This document shows positions 9,338-16,415 of a stretch of DNA of 64,000 nucleotides, one piece after another; the stretch's first letter is position 1, and every line of letters begins with the position of its first letter. Where the stretch lies: the NCBI GenBank assembly GCA_018222585.1, contig JAAFAB010000009.1:1-64000 (forward strand). The letters are read 5' to 3'. The translations under genes and the position numbers were made by a program. Under the pieces are notes generated by a model. It saw only the letters and a program-made list of their open reading frames with translations. It searched no databases and was not told the DNA's origin. This DNA is from Paracoccaceae bacterium (GTDB lineage: Bacteria; Pseudomonadota; Alphaproteobacteria; Rhodobacterales; Rhodobacteraceae).

Positions 9338-10198
9338 TCAGGCGATTGCGGTGACGCAGTCACGGTAGCTGCGCAGCGGGCGGCCCAGCATGTGCTCCAG
9401 CCGGTCGATGTCCCCGGCCTCGGGCAGCATGCCGTCGGTGGCGAAACGCTCGGCCATCAGAGCCATGTCGAGCGCCATCCAGGACGGCATCACCTGGCGC
9501 AGGTTCCGCTCGAACCCCGCGATGTCCTCGCCGGGATAGGCGATCTCGCGGTGCAGCGCCCGGGACCAGACGGCGGCGGCGTCCGCACCGGTCAGCGTGT
9601 CGGGACCGACGAGGTTGATCCGGGTCAGCGGCAACGGCGTGGCGGAGGTCTCGCGCCTGATCAGCTCGATTGCGGCGATCTCGCCGATATCGCGGGCGTC
9701 GATCATGGCGATGCCCTTGGCGCCTAGCGGCATCGGATAGACACCATAGCCGGCAATCGCCTCCTTGATCGTGATCTCGTTGTCCATGAAATAGGCTGGC
9801 CGCAGGATGGTGGCGTGAAGACCCATCTGTTCGATCATCCGCTCGACCCCGAACTTGCCGGCGAAATGCGGCACGTTGACGTAAAGATCGGCATGGATCA
9901 CCGAGAGATAGACGATCCGCTCGATCCCCGCCTCGCGGGCGATGGCGAGGGCAACGAGGGCCTGCGTGTATTCGTCGGCAACCACGCCGTTCAGCAGGAA
10001 GAGGGTGGAGACGCCCGAGAAGGCCGCCCGCAGGGAGTCGACGTCGAGAAGGTCGCCCCTGGCAATATCGACGCCGGCAGGGAAATCGGCCTTGGCCGGG
10101 TCGCGCACCAGGGCGCGCACATCGGCGCCGCGCCGGACGAGGTGTTCGACGACGTTTCGGCCGACATTTCCGGTGGCGCCAGTTACGAGGATGGTCAT
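9338..10198 (-). CDS. NmrA-like NAD(P)-binding reductase
   Basis: A 286-residue atypical short-chain dehydrogenase. Residues 1-12 hold the Rossmann motif (MTILVTGATGNVGR), and the NmrA-type segments VRALVRDP, G.STLFLLNG, RIVYLS, and T.LRPAYFMDN follow. Family members include NAD(P)H:quinone oxidoreductase type 2 and redox-sensing proteins; the typical catalytic YxxxK of classical SDRs is not evident. GACAGGAGC lies before the ATG at 10198. The gene is divergent from the LysR regulator at 10343, which probably controls it and the AtaL-like gene behind it. Confidence 0.87.
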   Translation of the reverse strand: MTILVTGATGNVGRNVVEHLVRRGADVRALVRDPAKADFPAGVDIARGDLLDVDSLRAAFSGVSTLFLLNGVVADEYTQALVALAIAREAGIERIVYLSVIHADLYVNVPHFAGKFGVERMIEQMGLHATILRPAYFMDNEITIKEAIAGYGVYPMPLGAKGIAMIDARDIGEIAAIELIRRETSATPLPLTRINLVGPDTLTGADAAAVWSRALHREIAYPGEDIAGFERNLRQVMPSWMALDMALMAERFATDGMLPEAGDIDRLEHMLGRPLRSYRDCVTAIA

Positions 10199-10342
10199 TG
10201 AAAGCTCCTGTCTGAGTGTTTCGTCCTGGGGACATGGGGGAATGTATTGATCCAGATGAATGCGAATAGCTGTCCGATCTGGACACGTCGTCTCACTGGT
10301 GGAACAGTAAGGAGATGTTTTGCCGATACCGGGACATGACCG

Positions 10343-11248
10343 ATGGACCTGCTCGCCCTGGCCGATTTCACCCTTGTCGCCCGCCACGAAGGTTTCGGCC
10401 GCGCCGCGCGGGCCTCGCTGCGGCCCAAGGCGACGCTGTCGCGCCGGGTGGCCGAGCTTGAGGCCGCGCTGGAGCTGCGCCTGTTTGAACGGGGTGGACG
10501 CAGGCTGAAGCTGACAGAGGAGGGCCGCGCGCTCTATGCGCGCACCAGCCGTCTTCTGCTCGAGATGGAGGAGGCGACGGCAGCCATCGCCTCGGGGGGC
10601 GAGACGCCGCGCGGCCGGTTGCGGATCAGCGCGCCGCTCTTGTTCTCGCAGACGGCCATGGGAAAGATCGCGGCCGATTTTGCACTGGCCTATCCCGAGG
10701 TGCGGCTGGAGGTGACAACCGAGGATCGTGCGGTCGACATGATCGAGGAAGGGATCGATCTGGTCATCCGGGTGAACCCGGATCCGGATGATAGCCTGGT
10801 CGGGCGGGTTTTCCTGCGGGATCGGCTCGTCGCCGTAGCGCGCCCTGACCTGCCGCGCACCAACCCGGGCGGACCAGTTCCGGCCGTCGTCAGGTCGGCG
10901 GCCGACCGGAACGCGTGGAAACTCAGGTCCCCCGGCGGCGCGACCACGGCAGAGCCGACGACGCTGGAGGTCGATCCAGTCCTCAGCCTGTCCTCGCTGG
11001 TCATGGTGCGCGACGCGGTGCGCGCCGGGGTCGGGGCCGGGCGGTTGCCGATCTCGCTCGTCAGCCACGACATCGCCAGTGGGACGCTGGTGCAGTGGGG
11101 CGCGATCGACGCGCCGGACATCGCCCTCTGGGCGCTCTACCCGTCGCGCCGTTTGCTCAGCGCCCGGGTCTCGGCGTTCCTCGACACGCTCAAGCGCACG
11201 TTTCCCAAGGGCACGCCGGACGAACTCGCAGCCTATATCGGACGCTAG
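10343..11248 (+). CDS. LysR-family transcriptional regulator
   Basis: A 301-residue LysR regulator: N-terminal helix-turn-helix (GFGRAARASLRPKATLSRRVAEL at about residues 18-40) and a substrate-binding domain starting GRLRISAPLLF near residue 92, with the VDMIEEGIDLVIRV segment typical of the AaeR/DmlR-like group. It is divergent from the NmrA-like gene, separated by about 145 bp, which is the normal arrangement for a regulator and its target. The upstream ribosome-binding site is weak. Confidence 0.88.
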   Translation: MDLLALADFTLVARHEGFGRAARASLRPKATLSRRVAELEAALELRLFERGGRRLKLTEEGRALYARTSRLLLEMEEATAAIASGGETPRGRLRISAPLLFSQTAMGKIAADFALAYPEVRLEVTTEDRAVDMIEEGIDLVIRVNPDPDDSLVGRVFLRDRLVAVARPDLPRTNPGGPVPAVVRSAADRNAWKLRSPGGATTAEPTTLEVDPVLSLSSLVMVRDAVRAGVGAGRLPISLVSHDIASGTLVQWGAIDAPDIALWALYPSRRLLSARVSAFLDTLKRTFPKGTPDELAAYIGR

Positions 11249-11311
11249 CCCGGGGTGCCCCTGCGGCTGACCGGGGGGCGACTGCCCGGTGGCCTGTGGC
11301 GATCCGCGCTC

Positions 11312-12244
11312 TCACCCTTGGCGAAGGGCGTCACCGCCGTGGTGTTCCAGGAACTGCCGCGGGGGGACGCCCTCATGCCGGACGAAGGCCATCCCGAAGG
11401 CGCTGGCGGAGCCGTAGCCGACCCGCTCGGCGATCTCGGCATTGGTCATGCCGCCGCGCAGCAGAAGATCGCGGGCGAGTGCCATCCGCCACGCGGTGAC
11501 GTATTCCATCGGCGGGCAGCCCAGTGCGACCTGGAAACGCGCGTAGAAGGACGACCGCGACATGCCGGCATCGCGGGCCAGTTCGGCGACGGAGAGCGTA
11601 CTGGCCGGGTCACCGTGAATGCGGCGCAGGGCGGCGGCCAGGGACGGGTCCGACATGCCGCGCAAAAGCCCCGGGGGCCGGTCGGGGCCGGGGCTCGATC
11701 GCAGGGCCTCGATCATTAGCACTTCGAGAAGCCGCTCCAGGATCATGCCGCGCGCGGGACGGTCCGAACGGGTTTCGTCGTGAATGACGGGGGCCAGCGC
11801 GATCAGCCGGTCATGCCCCGAAAGGTGGATCATCTCGGGCAGCAGGCTGAGCAGGAGCTGACGCTCCGGTGCGGCGAAGTGGCAGTGACCGATCAGGGCC
11901 CGCACCTCGACCGGCGCATCGGCGGGCCCGAGGCGGAACCTGCCGGGACCCGTTTCCAGCGGAATCCGGGCCGCGCCCGGCGGCGGGGCGACCTCGCTGC
12001 GCATGGAAAAGGTGTGCAGGTCAGGGATCAGGACGAAGTCACCGGCCTCCAGCATCACCGGCGGGCGATCCGCGACAGTCAGTCGGCAACGTCCCTCCAC
12101 GATCGCGGCGTAAAACGGGCTTGCGATGTCCGTCCGCTCGACCCGCCATCGCCCGCCTGCTTCGACCATCTTCGAGATCGAGGGGCGCGGCTTCAGCAGC
12201 GCAACGACGCTGGAGATCGGATCGGTGATGGTTTCGGGCGACAT
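11312..12244 (-). CDS. AraC-family transcriptional regulator with Cupin_6 sensor domain
   Basis: About 310 residues. The N-terminal domain (DPISSVVALLKPRPSISK, GRWRVE, then LEAGDFVLIP) matches the Cupin_6 ligand-binding domain found in many AraC proteins. The C-terminal 100 residues form the double helix-turn-helix (LSVAELARDAGMSRSSFYARF and MTNAEIAERVGYGSASAFGMAF). I placed the start at the ATG at 12244 because the cupin domain begins right after it; it lacks a clear Shine-Dalgarno, and an ATG at 12313 is possible. It is divergent from the alpha/beta hydrolase at 12522, a common regulator-target arrangement, and convergent with the LysR gene. Confidence 0.88.
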   Translation of the reverse strand: MSPETITDPISSVVALLKPRPSISKMVEAGGRWRVERTDIASPFYAAIVEGRCRLTVADRPPVMLEAGDFVLIPDLHTFSMRSEVAPPPGAARIPLETGPGRFRLGPADAPVEVRALIGHCHFAAPERQLLLSLLPEMIHLSGHDRLIALAPVIHDETRSDRPARGMILERLLEVLMIEALRSSPGPDRPPGLLRGMSDPSLAAALRRIHGDPASTLSVAELARDAGMSRSSFYARFQVALGCPPMEYVTAWRMALARDLLLRGGMTNAEIAERVGYGSASAFGMAFVRHEGVPPRQFLEHHGGDALRQG

Positions 12245-12338
12245 TTGGGACGATTGATGAAGAATATTGGATTTCCATTCATAGTCTGTCCCTTCGGCTT
12301 CGTCTACATGCATCTCACACACCAGGGGAGAGGCCACC

Positions 12339-12461
12339 GTGCGTCGCCCCTCGGCAGACGGACTGACTGTCTCGGAGCGTTTGCGGGTGCTGGTGCTGGA
12401 CGTGACCCGACCCGACAGCATTGCAGCCGCCGTAGCCGAGGCCCTCCGCCCCGCCGCATGA
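12339..12461 (+). pseudogene. Fragment of a short-chain dehydrogenase gene
   Basis: A 40-codon frame starting with GTG after GGGGAGAGG reads a VLVLDVTRPDSIAAAVAEAL segment and then stops. That segment is the hallmark of classical short-chain dehydrogenases between the Rossmann motif and the NNAG motif, yet neither the GxxxGxG motif before it nor anything after it is present. It therefore looks like an internal scrap left by deletion. It sits between the AraC regulator and the hydrolase, so the regulator may once have controlled an SDR. Confidence 0.5.
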
Positions 12462-12521
12462 CCCACCATCGCCACCGTGCCCGATCAAGGCGCCGTGGCC
12501 CGCTACAGAAAGACCAACGAC

Positions 12522-13466
12522 ATGAACAGACTGATCGACCTGGCCCGCCACCTGCCGACGCCCGATCCCCAGCCGACTGTGGCCTATACGCCGATCCGAA
12601 TTTCCCTGCCGGACCGGCCCCCGCTCGAACTGCGGCTGACCGCACCGGCGTCCGGGGCAAACCTTCCGGTGGTGGTGCTCTCGCACGGCTTCGGGCCGTC
12701 GAACTACATTCCCTCCAAGGATGGCTACGCCCCGCTGGCGCAATTCTGGGCCGAGCGTGGCGTGGCCGTGATCCAGCCCACCCACGCCAGTTCCCGCGCA
12801 GCGGGGTTCGACCCGCAGGAACCGGGCGGACCTTTCTTCTGGCGCGAAAGGGTAAGCGAAATGCGGGCTGTCCTCGATCACCTCGACGAGGTGGAACGAC
12901 AGGCCCCTGCAGTCGCCGGCCGCCTCGATCACGCCCGGATTGCCGTCGCCGGACATTCCTTCGGCGGGTTCACCTGTTCACTGCTCCTGGGCGCGCGTTT
13001 GAAGGGCGAGGATTTTTCCGACCCGCGCATCTCGGCCGGCGTGCTTCTGGCGACACCGGGTCGCGGCGGCACCGACCTGACGCCCGAGAACGCTGCACGC
13101 TTTCCCTTCTTCGACGTGGATTTCAGCCATATGACGAAGCCCACACTGGTCGTCTGCGGTGCAGAGGATACCCCGCGTTTCACGCCGCGCGGCCCGGAAT
13201 GGCATGCAGATGCCTTTCACGACGCGCCGGGAGCGGAGGCACTGCTGACGGTTGCCAATGTCGGCCACGGGCTCGGTGGAGTCGCGGGATGGGACGCCAA
13301 GGAGACCGAGGCGGAGCTCCCCGATGCCCTCGAGACAACGCGCCGCCTGACGCTCGCCTGGTTGCGTCGGAAATTCGCGCTTGAAGGGGACGATTGGTCC
13401 GGCGGGCGTATGGCCCTGAAAGGCGCGGCGGCGGAGACGGCAAATCTGATCGAGAAAGACGGCTGA
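12522..13466 (+). CDS. Alpha/beta hydrolase (dienelactone hydrolase/chlorophyllase-like)
   Basis: A 314-residue hydrolase. Seen: oxyanion-hole strand VVVLSHGFGPSNY (about residues 47-59), nucleophile elbow GHSFGG with catalytic Ser (about 147), acid in CGAEDTPR and catalytic His in VGHGLGG. No signal peptide, so cytoplasmic. The start at 12522 places the ATG before the MNRLIDLARHLPTP segment; an ATG at 12477 would add 15 residues without a ribosome-binding site. The natural substrate is not predictable. It is probably controlled by the divergent AraC regulator. Confidence 0.85.
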   Translation: MNRLIDLARHLPTPDPQPTVAYTPIRISLPDRPPLELRLTAPASGANLPVVVLSHGFGPSNYIPSKDGYAPLAQFWAERGVAVIQPTHASSRAAGFDPQEPGGPFFWRERVSEMRAVLDHLDEVERQAPAVAGRLDHARIAVAGHSFGGFTCSLLLGARLKGEDFSDPRISAGVLLATPGRGGTDLTPENAARFPFFDVDFSHMTKPTLVVCGAEDTPRFTPRGPEWHADAFHDAPGAEALLTVANVGHGLGGVAGWDAKETEAELPDALETTRRLTLAWLRRKFALEGDDWSGGRMALKGAAAETANLIEKDG

Positions 13467-13781
13467 TGTCACGGCGACACGGGATGCACTGAAGGCGGTG
13501 AGGAGGGCGTCTCGGCGCGGGGACTGCCGCATCCCTTTGCGGCGTTCGGCGGCAGTTCGCGCCTGCCTGGGATGGCAGCCTCAGCCTGATCACATGCAGG
13601 CCGTGTCGCCGGATACCCCCTCGGTGTGCGGCATCACTGGTGGCTTCGGGTTCGTCGATGACCAGCACCCGGTCTTCGGCCTTGCCGTGTCCGGCAGCGT
13701 CAGCCGGTCGGGCACGACATCCGCCGGGTGAGGGCGCCGGGGTCTCTAGGCCGCGCCCCCGGCCGCGCGCGCCTCGGCGCA
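13467..13781. other. Intergenic stretch, no supported gene
   Basis: Several frames are open here on both strands because of the high GC content. One minus-strand reading contains a short VLVIDEPEA stretch superficially like a response-regulator start, but nothing else of that family follows. I see no gene, terminator or repeat that I can support. Confidence 0.5.
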
Positions 13782-15029
13782 TCAGGCGGCTTCGGCGGTC
13801 CGGTTGACCTCCTTGACGATGTCGATGATGCGCCCCGCCTGGTCCTGCGAGAAGAGCCCGGCGATCCCCATGTCATTCAGGTCGGAGAACGGGCTTTCGT
13901 AGAACGAGGCCGGTTCGACGATTCCGCTGTCCGTCAGGTGATCGACGATCATGTCGATGAACTCGGTCTGATCGGCGTTCAGCTTGTGGGTCGTGACGAA
14001 TGTGCCGAAAGCCTCCTTGGCCGCAGACCTGTCCAGTCCGACCAGCCTGCGCAGGAAGTTCCCCAGGGGTTGTTCCGCGGTCAGCCGTGCCAGGGTCTCC
14101 TGATCCGCGATGCCATGCTCCAGCAGCATTCGCTGCAGCTCCTCCAGGTCCATGTCTGTCACCGGTTCGGCCCGGCGGATCTTCTGCAGGGCCAGGTGGT
14201 TGAGGTGGCTGTCGATGAACTGACGGACCTTGGCGGTGAACCGTGTCTTGTCGATGCCGTCTCCGACCTGCGGCAGCTCCACCGCTTCGCCGGCCCCGAT
14301 GTCATCCTCGAAATTGGTGATGACATCCCGGCGCTGCTCGGGCCGGATCAGGTCGGTCAGCAGACGCAGCTTGCGGCGAACCTCGTCCAGCATCTCGACC
14401 GTGATACCGGTCCAGAACTCCTCGGTCTGAACCTCCAGGATCAAGGCCATCTCCCGGGCGACGCTCGGCACGTTCGCCAGGCGGCCCTCTTCGGACTCGC
14501 GCAGGCGTGCCTCGGCGTCCTCGGCGCGGGCGTGGGCGGTGGTGAACGCCTTTTCGATCTTCCGGATCTCGGCCATCGTGCTGGCGGAGATGGTGACCGA
14601 GGCTTCCAGCCGGTCCGCGTCGAAGCGCAGCCCCGGATCGGGGCGGGCGGTCCTGGCGTATGTGCGGGCGATCCAGTAGCAGACATGGAACAGTTCGCGT
14701 AGCGTGGCGACGGCATCATGGGGGGTGAGGGGCTTGCCGCTGTCATGGGCGGCGCGGTTGCCCTGCAGCTTGATGTAATCGGCCTTCCTGGTGATGGCGG
14801 GGCCGGTCAGGGCGGTCAGGCTGGGTTCGGCGATCATCGCCGCCAGCGTCGGCGAATAGACCCGCCGCAACGCCGGCTCATGGTCGTAGAGCCAATTCAG
14901 CGCCGTTTCCAGCGTCAGCCGCGCCCAGAAACAGGCCCCGCGCGGATCCGAGCGTGCGTGTTTCTCGGCCTTGACGGCGTGGCGCTGCAATTCGGGGAAA
15001 TCGGCGGCGAGAAAGGCGAACTGTGTCAT
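13782..15029 (-). CDS. HsdR-like type I restriction protein lacking the helicase/nuclease core
   Basis: 415 residues in one open frame. Residues 1-125 (FAFLAADFPEL, TLETALNWLY, GNRAAHDSGKP, ELFHVCYWIARTYAR) match the DUF4145 N-terminal domain of EcoEI-type HsdR. Residues 140-182 match the coiled linker after it. From about 195 the sequence jumps to the HsdR C-terminal part (MLDEVRRKLRLLTDLI, DLEELQRMLLEHG, LRRLVGLDRSAAKEAF, FIDMIVDHLTDSGI, YESPFSDLN; EcoEI_R_C). The nuclease-like region, DEAD/ResIII helicase with Walker motifs and second RecA domain, about 600 residues in the family, are absent, with the joint near 14430-14480. The reading frame is intact across the joint. No hsdM or hsdS is in the window. 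It cannot cut or translocate DNA as an HsdR would; it may be a fossil or a repurposed DNA- or RNA-associated protein. Confidence 0.8.
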   Translation of the reverse strand: MTQFAFLAADFPELQRHAVKAEKHARSDPRGACFWARLTLETALNWLYDHEPALRRVYSPTLAAMIAEPSLTALTGPAITRKADYIKLQGNRAAHDSGKPLTPHDAVATLRELFHVCYWIARTYARTARPDPGLRFDADRLEASVTISASTMAEIRKIEKAFTTAHARAEDAEARLRESEEGRLANVPSVAREMALILEVQTEEFWTGITVEMLDEVRRKLRLLTDLIRPEQRRDVITNFEDDIGAGEAVELPQVGDGIDKTRFTAKVRQFIDSHLNHLALQKIRRAEPVTDMDLEELQRMLLEHGIADQETLARLTAEQPLGNFLRRLVGLDRSAAKEAFGTFVTTHKLNADQTEFIDMIVDHLTDSGIVEPASFYESPFSDLNDMGIAGLFSQDQAGRIIDIVKEVNRTAEAA

Positions 15030-15221
15030 GATGGAAATCCTGTGTGGACAGGAGCTTGGGACGCAGCGCGCGCTTTCTCAACCGTGAAGTGCAATGAGAT
15101 CAGAGCTCTCCGCGAAACGCGCAGAGCGAGCGGATCGGTCCTGGTCGACCGCGGCGCAGAGAGCGCAGAGACCCGCCACCGCAGGCCGGTTTGCGCGATG
15201 TCGTCCCACCGGCCCGGTCGC

Positions 15222-15259
15222 GGGGCAGATACAGGGGGCAGACACAGGGGGCAGAGAAG
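15222..15259 (+). repeat. Short tandem repeat, about 13 bp, three units
   Basis: Three near-identical units, GGGGCAGATACAG, GGGGCAGACACAG and GGGGCAGAGAAG, follow each other directly in the 289-bp gap upstream of the HsdR-like gene. No function is apparent; slippage-type repeat. Confidence 0.5.
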
Positions 15260-15318
15260 GGGCCATTGCGGTGGGGGCGTCCTCGCGCCGCGCCCGCCCC
15301 TGGCTCATGCGTCCCTGC

Positions 15319-15690
15319 CTATTGGAAGCTGACGGACTTCGCTTCGCCCGGCCCGACATAGACCTCGTCGTAGGTCGATCCGCCGCCAAAGCCGTTCTGG
15401 CCGTAGGTCACCCAGTAGCACCCCGGCGAGATCGCCGTCTGATGCGTGCCACCCGGCGTAATGACCGCGGTCTCGTTCTGGGCGCCCATGCTGCCGCCGA
15501 TCAGGACGATCGTCTGCCGGTCCTGACAGGGATTTACGAATGCGATGATTTCGACATTCGAATTGTTCCTGATCGCCAGCGAGCCCGCATTTCCGCCGGA
15601 GGTGGCCGGAATATAGGTGTAGCCCCCACCACAGGCCGTCAGAGCAAGAGCGGCACCGGCCGCAAGAACGAGATTTCCAAGTCGCGCCAT
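15319..15690 (-). CDS. Small glycine-rich lipoprotein, unknown function
   Basis: 123 residues with an N-terminal signal ending in a lipobox (LALTAC, Cys at residue 20), so it should be lipid-anchored. The mature part is rich in Gly, Ser, Thr and Asn, with two Cys (in NPCQDRQ and PGCYWVTYGQNG) that could form a disulphide, and looks like a small beta-structured domain. I recognise no family. It stands alone: no gene directly upstream on the same strand, and the HsdR-like gene is 289 bp downstream. The ribosome-binding site before the ATG is weak. Confidence 0.72.
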   Translation of the reverse strand: MARLGNLVLAAGAALALTACGGGYTYIPATSGGNAGSLAIRNNSNVEIIAFVNPCQDRQTIVLIGGSMGAQNETAVITPGGTHQTAISPGCYWVTYGQNGFGGGSTYDEVYVGPGEAKSVSFQ

Positions 15691-15848
15691 TTAATAGTCA
15701 TCCCATGAGTACGTGATCTGGTTTTGAAAAGACGCACCCCTGCGGATGCAATGAAAGACAAAGCCATAAACCAATCCGGAAGCGCCCCGTCCCGGTTTCG
15801 ACGTTAGCAAGCCTCCGATGTCGAGGCAAACATGATGTCGTTTTCGGC

Positions 15849-15863
15849 CCTCGGGCCCCGAGG
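15849..15863 (-). terminator. Possible hairpin terminator after the cyclase operon
   Basis: CCTCGGGCCCCGAGG forms a strong short stem just beyond the last gene of the leftward cyclase operon, but no U-run follows it on the transcribed strand. It could stop or stabilise the transcript; weak evidence. Confidence 0.3.
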
Positions 15864-15893
15864 TGCGGCCGGGGCGCCCCCGGGCCTCCATCC

Positions 15894-16415
15894 TCAGGGG
15901 TCCTGCGCCGGGTCGCGGCGTTGCAGCAGGAATGCCCCCTTTCCCTCGCCCGGTGCGGCCAGGTCGATCCGCATGTCCGCCCCCTCCGGCGCGAAGGTCA
16001 GGCGGCTGTCCCGATCACCGCGCAGTGTCAGGCGCGGGCCGTCCTGGCGCAGCGTTACCGCGCCGCGCAGAAGTTTCGCCGGCTCCGCGATCCTGAACGA
16101 CGCCACCTGGCCCGCACTGTCGTGGGTCAGCGTCAGGCGCAGCGTCCTGCTGTCCTGGCGGCTTGCACAGCGCAGCATGATCGTCACGGTCCGGGGATCC
16201 TCCCGGGCGCCGCTCATGCGGCAGAGGAGAGTGTGGCGGATATCGCCCTGAGCCTCGCTGAGCTGCCCCTTTCCCTGCCAGTCTCCGACGAATGCCTCGA
16301 ACGGCTGTTCCTGTGCCAGGGCCGCGGTGAAGGGACACAGCGCCGCGATGGCGAGAAGGCACGCCAGGGCTCTCGCCAGGGCGCGGGGCAGGGCGCGGGG
16401 CAGGAAGGGTGTCAT
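15894..16415 (-). CDS. Secreted 173-residue protein of the cyclase operon, unknown function
   Basis: 173 residues with an Arg-rich N-terminus and a hydrophobic signal (ALACLLAIAALCPFTAALA-Q), so probably periplasmic. The mature part starts with PFEAFVGDWQGKGQL, a pattern seen at the start of small lipocalin-like or calycin-type beta barrels (GxW motif), and the remainder alternates in a beta-strand manner (TLLCRMSGA, VTIMLRCAS, LRLTLTHDS). This could be a lipid-binding barrel. Its ATG overlaps the stop of the MMPL transporter gene by one base (TGATG), so it is translationally coupled to it. The link to lipid transport is inferred from this position. Confidence 0.75.
   Translation of the reverse strand: MTPFLPRALPRALARALACLLAIAALCPFTAALAQEQPFEAFVGDWQGKGQLSEAQGDIRHTLLCRMSGAREDPRTVTIMLRCASRQDSRTLRLTLTHDSAGQVASFRIAEPAKLLRGAVTLRQDGPRLTLRGDRDSRLTFAPEGADMRIDLAAPGEGKGAFLLQRRDPAQDP

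Noticed and set aside
13180-13782. 200-codon minus-strand frame with a VLVIDEPEA stretch recalling response regulators
   Set aside because: It overlaps the well-supported hydrolase and lacks the rest of a receiver domain; composition is that of a shadow frame.
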